Assembly (NCBI GenBank): GCA_963920705.1
Contig: CAWUCO010000001.1
Span: 1,201,982 to 1,265,981, forward strand
Reading direction: 5' to 3'
DNA length: 64,000 bases
DNA from: Odiellus spinosus
Lineage: Eukaryota > Arthropoda > Arachnida > Opiliones > Phalangiidae
Shown here: positions 13,473-22,380 of the stretch, one piece after another
Numbering within the stretch: position 1 is the stretch's first letter
Layout: the number at the start of each line of letters is the position of its first letter
Notes under the pieces: model-generated
What the model was told of the DNA's origin: nothing
What the model saw: the letters and a program-made list of their open reading frames with translations, nothing else
Database searches by the model: none
Made by a program: the position numbers and the translations under genes

Positions 13473-13960
13473 TGTAACCGTCTCCCGTATGGGATCTCTC
13501 TTTATCAGGATGAGAGAATGGTTACAGCTATTTAACCCAGTTAGTGGTTCAACCCCTATCTTCGCTGTTTTTGTTTTTACGCTATTACAATTTTAATTTG
13601 TTATAAATACCTGATTATCTTCTTCCGACGAGGAGGTCTCGCTAGACGAAACGTCTTTCGCCCACCTATGTTCTCTAGACATTTCCAATAAAAGATTCTC
13701 AAATTCTTTTCTTTGAAAGATTTAATTCTTCTGGTTGTAATACAAAATCGACCGTATACTTGACTTAAAGTATTTTTAAAATGAAAAAGCTTTTCCTATA
13801 TTAAACTCAAGGTGGTTCTCTGTTCAGAGAATATATGAGAACTGACCTCTTCTATATCCTTTTAGAAGGATCTCTCAAAACTTTATAATTGTGGCGGTCA
13901 TCACCAGGGGGAGATAATCGGGGGTTCTTTTTCTAGGGTAAACTTTTGGGGCTAGACATA

Positions 13961-14000
<40 letters not shown>

Positions 14001-14011
14001 TGACCGTCACA
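13473..14011 (-). repeat. 3' LTR of the gypsy element
   Basis: 539 bases, nearly identical to 22984-23526. In element sense it starts TGTGACGGTCACA, a near-palindrome, followed by a long poly-A run, and ends GGTTACA. A 68-codon open frame at 13390-13596 runs across its outer edge and is an accident of the junction. Confidence 0.95.
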
Positions 14012-14022
14012 ACCTCCCCCTC
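14012..14022 (-). other. Polypurine tract
   Basis: In element sense the bases just upstream of the 3' LTR read GAGGGGGAGGT, directly abutting TGTGACGG. This is the expected plus-strand priming site. Confidence 0.8.
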
Positions 14023-14106
14023 AAAAAAAAAAGTTAACAAATTATAGGAGCATTTATGCCCCAAAAACAAAATATATAGAGAACAAAATTAGAGTTTTGT
14101 TGACGT

Positions 14107-15261
14107 TTAAATGGGACAGGATGAGCTTCCTCCAGTTGGGGGGTCTTCTGGACCTCGAGGTAGGTTCTTCGGGAGGTTTTTGGTTCTTTTCATTTTTTCC
14201 GCCCTCTTCGATTTTAGCTCTCGAATTCGTTGTCGCAGTTGGTATCGATGTGGGCACCATTTTGCAAAATGTTGTCCGAATACTCCGCATGCTACACATG
14301 GGTCGTTTTTCCCAGGGGTTTTTACTATCGGCCATCCTTTTTCGTCGATAGGGTACCATTGCACCTCTTCTTTTCTCGTTATCCCTGGCCAGACAACAGG
14401 GAAAAATTGTCGACCAATGGGAGCCGTTGACTGCATGGGCGGAGGGTTTCTTTTGGCCTCATTCGATAATATAAGAAATCTGTGGGACGGAACAGGTAGG
14501 GGTCCGTAAGCGCTTGTAGAGGGTGTACCTTGTCCACTTCTAAATTGGTTTTCTCGTGGTGAGAGAGGGACTGTTTCCGGATTTCGATGTCTCTCTTGGG
14601 AAGAACTTATAGTTGGAAGGCTTATGTTTCGTCTTAGAGCTAGACGTCGTTCCGGAAGTGAGTTCTCAGGTGTCGCTATAGACAAGTAAGTATCTCGTGA
14701 TTGCGGGGTAGGTCCCATCATGATTTTTCTTATTTCGGACCGCCCTTCTATTTCCATCTTGGAGGTCTCACTTTCATTGAAAATCGAATAAGTTACTTCT
14801 AATCGTTGAGTTCGTAAGCGTACATCACTTGAATGAATAAGAGTATTCATTTCTTCTCCGGAGTCTGGAATCGTTGAGTTGTAATTGTAGTCCCTTATTT
14901 TTGGACGGGTGGATAAATCCCTTTTTTGTTCTGGATTTAGGTCTATTTCCTTTGACACAGGATTCAATTTCGGCGGAGAAAAAGCGGGGGCCATAGCGTA
15001 AGCTCCTTGTTCGGATTCGATTGCATCTTCGAATTGATCCTGAGTTGTTTGAGGTTGGGCTTCCGGTGCTTCCTTCATTTCGCTGAGGGAGCTCTTTTTG
15101 GTTTCTTCCTGGGTAAATTCTTTATACCAGTCCAATAGAATACCTCTACTCTTGTTGAGTCCCACATCTGGTTTACTTGTTTGAATAGCTTTCCCCCTTC
15201 CTGTATTGGTAGACCATCCTGTCTGCGCGTTATTCGCATCGTTATAGGTAGTTACTTCCAT
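14107..15261 (-). CDS. Accessory ORF with a variant zinc knuckle
   Basis: 384 codons from a true ATG to TAA, in the position where errantiviruses carry env. It has no signal peptide, no transmembrane segment and no fusion-protein features, so it is not an envelope gene. The body is hydrophilic and rich in Ser, Pro, Glu and Arg. Near residues 330-345 lies CVACGVFGQHFAKWC, a CX2CX5HX4C knuckle one residue longer than the retroviral CX2CX4HX4C. A Lys/Arg-rich tail follows. I infer a nucleic-acid-binding accessory protein. The ATG sits exactly after a polypyrimidine-AG splice acceptor, suggesting a spliced subgenomic mRNA. No known family was recognised. Confidence 0.75.
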   Translation of the reverse strand: MEVTTYNDANNAQTGWSTNTGRGKAIQTSKPDVGLNKSRGILLDWYKEFTQEETKKSSLSEMKEAPEAQPQTTQDQFEDAIESEQGAYAMAPAFSPPKLNPVSKEIDLNPEQKRDLSTRPKIRDYNYNSTIPDSGEEMNTLIHSSDVRLRTQRLEVTYSIFNESETSKMEIEGRSEIRKIMMGPTPQSRDTYLSIATPENSLPERRLALRRNISLPTISSSQERHRNPETVPLSPRENQFRSGQGTPSTSAYGPLPVPSHRFLILSNEAKRNPPPMQSTAPIGRQFFPVVWPGITRKEEVQWYPIDEKGWPIVKTPGKNDPCVACGVFGQHFAKWCPHRYQLRQRIRELKSKRAEKMKRTKNLPKNLPRGPEDPPTGGSSSCPI

Positions 15262-15285
15262 CTAAAAAGAAAAGAAACCGTCAAT
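15259..15285 (-). promoter_or_regulatory. Putative 3' splice site feeding the accessory ORF
   Basis: In element sense the sequence reads TTTCTTTTCTTTTTAG and then the ATG of the 384-codon ORF at 15261. An upstream ACATTGACG could serve as branch site. Subgenomic splicing is known for env of gypsy-type errantiviruses. A matching donor near the leader was not pinned down. Confidence 0.55.
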
Positions 15286-15314
15286 GTTGTCTCCTTAATA
15301 GGATAGGGATAAGT

Positions 15315-15908
15315 TTAACAAGCGGTAGGGAGTTGTGATCTCTCCCGAGCTGTTGTAATTTTTTCCCAGGGAGAACAAGCTATATGATGGCGTTTAAAAT
15401 CGAAATTGTCTACTGAAACATTTTCTATATTATGTTTTCTTAAATAAGCTTGAACTTCGTTCGGAGAACGCAATCGTTTCCTAGGAGCTACTGGAGGATA
15501 ATAGTATATATCCATAATTGGCTTTCCGGGGTGTGTTGTGTGCCTGTAGCACACTTCTCGACTCCATCCTTTTCTAAAGGGTAATTCTAAGCGTGTCTCC
15601 ATATCAGGTAATAATTCTGGCTCTCCTGTTTCCAGATGTCCTTCGCTTGAAACGTGACCAATTCTGCTTGTACAAGGCACACTTTCTCGTATTCTTCTTA
15701 AATAAGGAATTTCTTTTCTTTGTCGTTTCCTTTTTAGAATCTCTCGCCCTCTTTGTATAGCGGCTTCCAATTCTGGTGGAGACGAAACTTCTCGTTCACG
15801 TTTCTTCGTTTTGGGTTTCGTGTCACTTTCCCTTGATTTTTCTTTTTCCTTTCTCGTACTGAGCGACGTTGATTCCTGTTCTGAGGAGCTTCGACTCGGA
15901 CTTAAAGT
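15315..15908 (-). CDS. ORF with a methyl-CpG-binding (MBD) domain, downstream of integrase
   Basis: An open frame of about 198 codons in the frame one base upstream (-1) of pol. It begins 3 nt 3' of a frame stop and essentially where pol ends (pol stop 15904-15902). The first part is Ser/Lys/Glu-rich, like the pol tail. An MBD/TAM domain follows at about 15599-15390: LPFRKGWSREV, then MDIYYYPP, RKRLRSPNEVQAYL and a closing NFDFKR. By comparison with MBD1/MeCP2, the arginine before the loop, the Asp and Tyr of D-x-Y-Y and the Arg of R-S, which contact methyl-CpG, are all present. The first ATG of the frame is at 15602, right at the MBD. The N-terminal part is therefore probably made only as a fusion to pol, through frameshifting or a one-base indel in this copy. 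Likely role: tethering to methylated chromatin. Confidence 0.82.
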   Translation of the reverse strand, partial: TLSPSRSSSEQESTSLSTRKEKEKSRESDTKPKTKKREREVSSPPELEAAIQRGREILKRKRQRKEIPYLRRIRESVPCTSRIGHVSSEGHLETGEPELLPDMETRLELPFRKGWSREVCYRHTTHPGKPIMDIYYYPPVAPRKRLRSPNEVQAYLRKHNIENVSVDNFDFKRHHIACSPWEKITTARERSQLPTAC

Positions 15909-18900
15909 TTATCCTTTTGTTTTTCAGAGTTCATTGAAGATGATTCTCTTATCCGTTTTTGAGTTTCTACTCTGTCTAGATCTTTATTGGACTCCTTTCG
16001 AGGTGACTCTAGTAAAGATTGCTTCTCCTTGAGTCGTATATCTTCCTTTCTGAGGTCTTCACTTGTCGAAGAACCTGTGTATAGGATAGGGTATTCTTCT
16101 TCTTCCCATTTTCTTCCTGAGGAAATTTCGCTAGAGCTAAGATCCGGGGTTTTTCGTAAAGTTTTCTTGCTTGATTCAGCAGTTGGCTTTGTTGGTGTAT
16201 CCGTGCTCGTCTTCGGTAAAGGTATGTCCTTTGCTAGCGCTAGTCCTGTTGATGGTAAACCAATTTGTTTTGGTACAGTCTCTTGTTGCTTCTTCAATTT
16301 AGCTATTCGTTTTCCTCCTGAATCATCGTCACTGTCAGTTCCTGATTCTGAACTTTCTTGAGGTCGCCTTAGGAGTACGTTTGGGCTCCTTGGTTGGGGA
16401 ATCCTTGGAGGAGTTTTTGCTTCTTTCCTAATAACAGGTGATGGTATTTCATCTTCTGATGACGAAGAAGATATGTATCGACGAGGTCTCTTTTTCCTTA
16501 GATGTCGACGCATACGTTCGCTTGAATCAGTCGCAGGAGCCTTCTTCTTTTCTTGAGATATTTGTCTTTCTTTTGTAAGTACTCGGACTTGCGATCCCGA
16601 GGATCTTCTGTCTTTGTCTCTGTCAGATATTTGCGGAGGTTCTACTTCATTCTCTCTTGGTAAGTTTTCTTCGGGTGGAAGTACTTCCGGTTCCGGAGCA
16701 GCAGGTAAAGGCTGTTCTATTTCCTCGATTTGAATATCTTTCGCATGATACAATTTTAATTGGGCAATGTTTATTGGTCCAATATTTTTTCCAGTAATAG
16801 CGTCTTCCAAAACATATACCAAAGGATTTCGTTTTTCGATTATCCTATAAGGACCTGACCATTTCGGACATAACTTTGCCATCCTTCCGATATTGGCTCT
16901 TGACAGTGGATGAGTCATTTTCCAGACTAGCATTCCTGGTTCAAATTCGAGATCTGCTCTTCGTTTGTCATAATACTTCTTTTGTTTCGCTTGAGCTAAT
17001 CTTGAGAAGTCTCTTGCTAATTTCCATTGTTCTCGTAGATCTCTTAAGGTGTCGGATCGATCTTCAAACTCCTCTACAGGCATTCCAATATCCAAGTCCC
17101 ATGGAAGCCTGGGTTCTCGTCCCATATTCAAGTAAAATGGAGAACGTTTTGTGGTGTCGTGAGGAGTGGAGTTTATAGCAAAAGCTAACGAATTCAAGGT
17201 TTCGTCCCAAGTGCGATGGTTATTTCCTACGTAAATAGAGATGGTTTCTCCTAGAACTCGATTTACTCGTTCAGTCAGATTCGATTGCGGATGATATGGA
17301 GTGGCATATATAGGAGTTATTCGAAATAATTTGCAAGTATCCTTCCATAAGGTTGAGACGAATTGAGTTCCACGATCACTTAGTATTTGCTTGGGAGCGC
17401 CCCATCGACAGATGACCTTCTTCAGAGCTCTTGCGCATGCGTCAGCTGTCATGGCGACTATAGGAACCAGTTCGACGTATTTGGTCATGTAATCGACGAA
17501 TACGATCAAGTATCGGTATCCCTTTCTACTAATTGGGAATGGACCCATTATGTCCACGCCTATTTTATCCCATGGAGCCGTTGGTTCGGTCGACTTCATG
17601 AGTCCGGGAGTACGAGTGTTCCTTATCTTATACTGCTGACATAGGAGACATTCCTTCACGTATTTCGCTACGTCTGCTCGTAGTGAGGGCCACCAAAATC
17701 TTGCTTCTATTTTTGCAATAGTTTTATCTCTTCCGCGATGACCAGCAAGAGGATGATCATGTAGTAAACGTAGTGTCTCTGGTCGGAGTCTTGTCGGAAG
17801 ATATATTCGTTCAGGATGTCTGCCAGTTTCTTTTCTGTATACGAGATTATTTCGTAAAATATACATTCGATCTCGGGGAGCATTTTCTCTTGATAATCGT
17901 TCGATAATTTCTTCCATGCTTGGATCTTCTCGCTGTGCAGTAATGATTTCATTTCTATTGAAGATGTGGAAATTTGCATGTGGAAACGGAGGTAAAACAT
18001 TCTCCCTTGGATTTTCTCTATTTTCGTCGTTGTCTGAGATTCGTAGAGACTCTTCGGAAGTGGATAATCGGTGAAGTGGCATTACCAAAAGTCCAAGTGG
18101 GGCTCTAGATAAGGCGTCTGCTACGACATTTTCAACTCCTTTCTTGTGTATGATTTTAAAATCGAATGTCTGCAGGTACATAGCCCATTTCACCAATCTT
18201 GAATGGGGTTCTTTGAGGGTGAACAGCCACTGTAAAGCCTTGTGGTCCGTAATTACGGTAAACGGAAGTGTTTCCAAATATGGTCTAAAATATCCAACAG
18301 CCCAATAGATCGCTAGACATTCTCGTTCGGTGTTACTGTAGTTGGATTCAGCTTTGGATAATCTTCGACTAGCGTATGCTATTGGTACTTCAACACTATC
18401 TTGTATTTGAGACAGCATAGCTCCTAATCCTGTACCAGACGCGTCGGTTGTTAGGATACAAGGTATATCCGCTTTGTATGGAGCTAACGACGGAGCTGAG
18501 GCAATGGCGTCTTTTATTTGTTGGAAGGCTTTATCTTGATCTTCTCCCCAACGAAATTGTACATTTTTCTTCTTTAGATGGTTGATTGGAGCTACTATCT
18601 CTGAAAATTTTGGAATAAAGCGATGATGCCAACCGGCCATGCCTAAGAATCTTTGTACTTGTTTTAGAGTTTTCGGCCTTGGAAATTCTTGAATGGCTTT
18701 TATCTTCGATGGGTCGATAAATATCCCATTTTCATTGATGATATGTCCTAGGACAATGGCTTCGGGCTTGGCAAAATGACATTTCTTTAGTTGGAGAGTT
18801 AATCCGGCATTCTTTAGGCGATTCATAACGTATTCCAGAGCGTTTAGATGCTCTTCCCATGTTTCGGACGCGATTAGGATATCGTCGAGGTAGACCACGA

Positions 18901-19456
18901 TGGAAAAAGGTTCGCTGTCTCGAAAGATTTCATCCATTAGACGCTGGAACGTACTCGGAGCGTTACAAAGACCAAAGGCTAATACGTTGAACTCGTATTT
19001 ACCGGCGTGGGTAATGAAGGCAGTCTTTGGTTTTGCTTCAGGAGCCAACTCGACTTGCCAATATCCGCTTTTTAGATCCAGAGCCGTAACATATTTTGGT
19101 TTTCCCATTTTGTTTAGGGTTTCTTCTACACGAGGAATCGGGTAAGGATCTTTTATCGTAACTGAGTTTACTTCTCGGAGGTCAACACAAAACCTTGTTT
19201 TGGTTTTTCCGGTTCCGGATCCATCATCTTGTTGAATAATGACTATAGGAGAAGCCCATGGAGAGGTAGATGGTCTTATGATGCCGTCCTTTAGCATTTC
19301 AGAGATATGTTCTTCGATAATCCGTTTCTTGGCATCGCTGACTCTATAAGCTCTTTTATTTATCGGTTTCGCATCTCCTGTATGGATTTCGTGTACAACG
19401 AGGCTTGTATGTCCTAACTTATCGCTGAAGAGATCCGGAAAGTTTAGCAGGAGATC
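15902..19456 (-). CDS. pol: pol: reverse transcriptase, RNase H and integrase
   Basis: Counting from Met at 19297: RT with ALDLKSGYW near residue 73 and the YLDD active site at 136-139. RNase H has TTDAS (Asp285), Glu about 325, ITDHKAL (Asp351) and VADALS. The integrase zinc finger is His515/His520 and Cys550/Cys553; the catalytic triad is Asp582, Asp641 (SDRGTQF) and Glu676 (NLTERVNR). A GPY/F-like module (WSGPYRIIEKRNPLVYVLED) follows. A Ser/Lys/Glu-rich tail of about 250 residues ends at TAA. The frame is open upstream of 19297 to an amber codon at 19459-19457 that separates it from protease in the same frame. RT copies the RNA and integrase inserts the cDNA. All catalytic residues are intact. 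Confidence 0.95.
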   Translation of the reverse strand, partial: DLLLNFPDLFSDKLGHTSLVVHEIHTGDAKPINKRAYRVSDAKKRIIEEHISEMLKDGIIRPSTSPWASPIVIIQQDDGSGTGKTKTRFCVDLREVNSVTIKDPYPIPRVEETLNKMGKPKYVTALDLKSGYWQVELAPEAKPKTAFITHAGKYEFNVLAFGLCNAPSTFQRLMDEIFRDSEPFSIVVYLDDILIASETWEEHLNALEYVMNRLKNAGLTLQLKKCHFAKPEAIVLGHIINENGIFIDPSKIKAIQEFPRPKTLKQVQRFLGMAGWHHRFIPKFSEIVAPINHLKKKNVQFRWGEDQDKAFQQIKDAIASAPSLAPYKADIPCILTTDASGTGLGAMLSQIQDSVEVPIAYASRRLSKAESNYSNTERECLAIYWAVGYFRPYLETLPFTVITDHKALQWLFTLKEPHSRLVKWAMYLQTFDFKIIHKKGVENVVADALSRAPLGLLVMPLHRLSTSEESLRISDNDENRENPRENVLPPFPHANFHIFNRNEIITAQREDPSMEEIIERLSRENAPRDRMYILRNNLVYRKETGRHPERIYLPTRLRPETLRLLHDHPLAGHRGRDKTIAKIEARFWWPSLRADVAKYVKECLLCQQYKIRNTRTPGLMKSTEPTAPWDKIGVDIMGPFPISRKGYRYLIVFVDYMTKYVELVPIVAMTADACARALKKVICRWGAPKQILSDRGTQFVSTLWKDTCKLFRITPIYATPYHPQSNLTERVNRVLGETISIYVGNNHRTWDETLNSLAFAINSTPHDTTKRSPFYLNMGREPRLPWDLDIGMPVEEFEDRSDTLRDLREQWKLARDFSRLAQAKQKKYYDKRRADLEFEPGMLVWKMTHPLSRANIGRMAKLCPKWSGPYRIIEKRNPLVYVLEDAITGKNIGPINIAQLKLYHAKDIQIEEIEQPLPAAPEPEVLPPEENLPRENEVEPPQISDRDKDRRSSGSQVRVLTKERQISQEKKKAPATDSSERMRRHLRKKRPRRYISSSSSEDEIPSPVIRKEAKTPPRIPQPRSPNVLLRRPQESSESGTDSDDDSGGKRIAKLKKQQETVPKQIGLPSTGLALAKDIPLPKTSTDTPTKPTAESSKKTLRKTPDLSSSEISSGRKWEEEEYPILYTGSSTSEDLRKEDIRLKEKQSLLESPRKESNKDLDRVETQKRIRESSSMNSEKQKDKL

Positions 19457-20161
19457 CTATAGTTCCTTCTTCTGTTCGGGTAGCTCTGTTGCTTCGACAG
19501 CTTCAGTTACATTTTTTACCATGATTGGGGAAGGGGGTCCTTTATCTTTGGACCATCCGATGAACTTTAAAGTTTCTCCTTGAATCAAGCAAGTCAAATT
19601 TTCAAAATCGATTTTCATTCCCCAATCTTCTAAGAAATCCTGTCCAAGAATGGCGTCGCATAATAGAGACGGTACGATATGGAATTCATGGGTGAACATC
19701 CGGTTCCTTTGATTCTCGAAAACAATTTCAAAATCCAAAAGAATGGATCCTTTAGTGAAGGTATATCTTCCATCACCCATGACGATGCATTCGGATATCT
19801 TCTCATAAGGGATATACGATTCGCCTCTATACTGTCGTATTTTCATCCACTGATCAGAACTAATCATGGAGACTTCTGCTCCATTGTCTATCCGGGTATT
19901 TAGTTTTCCATGTTCGAAGATTGTTGTAATAATATGAGGTTTTCTTCTTTGCAAGCCCCGTCTTCGTCGTATTGCTGATAATTGATAGGTTTGGGGCCTT
20001 GAAACAGTACGACGGACTTTTTGTTGGGCTATTGATTTGGCGCGGGAGGGCGTTGGCCCAGTTGGCCTCCCGCTCCGATGTTTTCCGGACGAGTCGTTCT
20101 TGGTACTCTGACTGATGGACAGTCTCTCGAGAGATGACCTCTTCCGTTGCAGGTGAAACAA
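19457..20161 (-). CDS. Retroviral-type aspartic protease, in -1 frame to gag
   Basis: About 234 codons overlapping the 3' end of gag by roughly 130 bases in the -1 frame. The listed start is not an ATG, so expression by -1 frameshifting is likely. The active-site segment reads RIDNGAEVSMIS: the usual D-S/T-G triad has Asn as its middle residue. The second conserved motif (ILGQDFLEDWG) is present, as is a flap-like region. The frame ends in TAG, after which RT continues in the same frame. Asn could be a natural variant or an inactivating change. Function: maturation cleavage of Gag-Pol. Confidence 0.85.
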   Translation of the reverse strand: MFHLQRKRSSLERLSISQSTKNDSSGKHRSGRPTGPTPSRAKSIAQQKVRRTVSRPQTYQLSAIRRRRGLQRRKPHIITTIFEHGKLNTRIDNGAEVSMISSDQWMKIRQYRGESYIPYEKISECIVMGDGRYTFTKGSILLDFEIVFENQRNRMFTHEFHIVPSLLCDAILGQDFLEDWGMKIDFENLTCLIQGETLKFIGWSKDKGPPSPIMVKNVTEAVEATELPEQKKEL

Positions 20162-22380
20162 GTAAGATTTGGTTGTAAAACTGTAGGTCTCGTCGGATAT
20201 GATTGTCCTAGAGGTCGAGTAGATGAAGGAGTAATTATTCTTGGTGACCTCGATGGAATTCTTCGAGCTCCTTGAAGATTTGATTGTCCGGTTCTTCTTC
20301 CAGCGGTGTTCAACTGAGTTTGTCTTGTCCTTTGTTCTACTACTGGATATGTTTGAGGAACTTGTTGTGGTTGAATCATATATCCTGTTTGATATGGAGG
20401 TACTTGTTCAAAGGGACCAGGAGTGGTGGTTCGAGCTTGCTGAAATGTATTCGATAATACAGCCGTAGGTTGTTGTTGTTGATAGTTTAGCCATGATGTT
20501 CCAGGTGTTGGTAGTTGTGGATTTCCAGTAGGAGTATATATCTGTGCTGGTGATCCTGCATGAAGTGAACTTGATTGAAGGTTTCCTGTAACAGGATATT
20601 GTATTTGAGGTGTTCCTTTAGGTAGATATATAGCTGGAGTCGAACTAGGTATAGTTGAAGTAATTATATTCTGCGTCGCTGGAGGAGGTTGAATCGTCGC
20701 CGTTGAATATTGGAGAGTCGTTGGATATTGTTGATGTGGAGACTGTTGAACAGATGGTTGAATGACATGAGCAATCATTTGACCTTGAGATGTCCACTGT
20801 GCTGGATATGTTCCGTGTTGAGGTATCGTTGTTCCATAAGTAAGAGTTCTCGTTAATCCAAGACTTTCTTCTAGCTTGAGACAATGATCATGGAGATCTC
20901 CGACAGTAGCGGCACTCATGAAAGTTAGAAAACCTCTAAATTCTGGACGAATATTTCTTCTTATCATATCTTGCAATTCTTTGTCTGGGATCGGAGGGGT
21001 CAAACTTTGGTTAACTCGTGCATAGTGACTGAAAAATTCTTCTATAGTTTCGTTTGGACCTTGAAATCTGAGATTTAGTTCAGCTTTAGCTAAAGCTTCT
21101 TTCTGTTCGGCTCGATAGTGGCGTTTAATTCTCCCTTCAAATTCACTCCATCCCATTGGTTGGGGTAATCCTCTGTACCAGGTTTGAGCTTGAGCCTTTA
21201 ATACCATAGGCAGGAGTCCCATCTTTTGATTTTCTGTTAGTTCGTTGAACTTTGCGAATTCATCTAGATCTCGTAGGAATTCTGAAACCTTTTCTTGATG
21301 TGTTCCATAGAAAACTAGTCGGGCAGGTGGTTCCTTTAAGCTTCGGCCTTTATTCTCCTTCATGACTTTGGTTATGGTTCTCAGCATCGATGTTGATCGA
21401 GGAGATAAAGGTGGAGATAATTGTCCTTGACCTTGACCTTGTCCTGGTGTTCCTTGTATAGGAGATATTCCTGGTATTCCTGTTGGTTTTGGAGCTGAAG
21501 GAAATTGTGAAGGAGGACCCTGTTGATAATGAGCTTGAGTTGGGAACCATCCCGGTTGTGGCTGAGCTGAATATACTTGTTGTTGAGGTAACGGTACTTG
21601 TGACTGATACCATCCTTGATAAGCTTGTGCAGGAGTAGATGTAGGTGGTCCTTGGTAAAAAGTACTCGATGCTTGAGGATGAAATCCCAGAGGATACGTT
21701 GATTGAGTTGTTATTGGTGGATATTGTGGCTGTGTGACGCTTGGAATTTGGTACTGAGCCTGAGGTGGAAGTTGACCTTGAGGTTGCCCAATTGTTGTAC
21801 TAGTTGAAGGAAATTGTCCATAACTTCCAGCTGGATTAATTGGTTGTGTAATTGATGGTGGTTGGAGAACTTGAGGACCCGAAATTCCAAATGCGCCTTG
21901 AGTCGTCGTAGGAAGAAGTGATATACCGGATGGATGAATTGAAGGCGTGGTCACAATTCCAGTGGCCATAGTAGTTGTAGTGGTTGTAGTTAATATTGTT
22001 TGTAGCGAACCAATAGGGTTGGCATGCCTAGAGGCACTAGGTATTGACATACCTAAACCCAATTGGATGTTCCCTACTGTGCTACCAAAAGGTAATCCCA
22101 TCATGGGAGTTGGAAAAATTGGAGAACCAATACTCCCTGTAGGACTTTTTAAATTTGGATATGATTTAACCCTTATTAAACGTCTATGAATCCTTGGTGG
22201 GGAACTTATAGCCGATATATTTGCTACTGAACTTTGAGGACTTGTTATCCCCACTCCAATTAATGGTGGACTTACTACCGGTGCATGTGGGGATAGTGGA
22301 GGACTTATTACAGGTGTATGAGGGGATATAGGTGTAGGTGTAGTTGGTACAATTGTAGTAGGTGGAGAAGACGTCGCCAT
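20029..22380 (-). CDS. gag: gag polyprotein
   Basis: The first ATG of the frame is at 22380-22378 (ATTATGGCG); the frame stays open without ATG up to 22617. About 780 residues follow. Long Pro/Gln/Thr/Ser-rich stretches flank a central capsid-like region (EFLRDLDEFAKF, then AQTWYRGLPQPMGWSEFEGR), typical of the retrotransposon gag family. A single CX2CX4HX4C zinc knuckle (CFTCNGRGHLSRDC) lies near the C-terminus. It assembles particles and binds element RNA. Gag ends in TAG at 20031-20029, with protease in the -1 frame across the overlap. Confidence 0.9.
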   Translation of the reverse strand: MATSSPPTTIVPTTPTPISPHTPVISPPLSPHAPVVSPPLIGVGITSPQSSVANISAISSPPRIHRRLIRVKSYPNLKSPTGSIGSPIFPTPMMGLPFGSTVGNIQLGLGMSIPSASRHANPIGSLQTILTTTTTTTMATGIVTTPSIHPSGISLLPTTTQGAFGISGPQVLQPPSITQPINPAGSYGQFPSTSTTIGQPQGQLPPQAQYQIPSVTQPQYPPITTQSTYPLGFHPQASSTFYQGPPTSTPAQAYQGWYQSQVPLPQQQVYSAQPQPGWFPTQAHYQQGPPSQFPSAPKPTGIPGISPIQGTPGQGQGQGQLSPPLSPRSTSMLRTITKVMKENKGRSLKEPPARLVFYGTHQEKVSEFLRDLDEFAKFNELTENQKMGLLPMVLKAQAQTWYRGLPQPMGWSEFEGRIKRHYRAEQKEALAKAELNLRFQGPNETIEEFFSHYARVNQSLTPPIPDKELQDMIRRNIRPEFRGFLTFMSAATVGDLHDHCLKLEESLGLTRTLTYGTTIPQHGTYPAQWTSQGQMIAHVIQPSVQQSPHQQYPTTLQYSTATIQPPPATQNIITSTIPSSTPAIYLPKGTPQIQYPVTGNLQSSSLHAGSPAQIYTPTGNPQLPTPGTSWLNYQQQQPTAVLSNTFQQARTTTPGPFEQVPPYQTGYMIQPQQVPQTYPVVEQRTRQTQLNTAGRRTGQSNLQGARRIPSRSPRIITPSSTRPLGQSYPTRPTVLQPNLTCFTCNGRGHLSRDCPSVRVPRTTRPENIGAGGQLGQRPPAPNQ
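20080..20086 (-). promoter_or_regulatory. Candidate -1 frameshift heptamer in the gag-protease overlap
   Basis: In gag frame the codons read GAA AAC preceded by G (GGAAAAC). A one-base slip continues directly into the protease frame. It is not a perfect X-XXY-YYZ site, so other positions in the overlap remain possible. Confidence 0.3.

Noticed and set aside
13390..13596. 68-codon hydrophobic frame
   Set aside because: Straddles the outer boundary of the 3' LTR; its C-terminal half is repeated in the other LTR.
14107..15261. Envelope gene in the gypsy element
   Set aside because: No signal peptide, furin-type site or transmembrane segment; zinc-knuckle-like and basic instead.
15987..16361. 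Open frames on the plus strand across the gypsy element
   Set aside because: Antisense shadows of pol, gag and the 3' ORFs.
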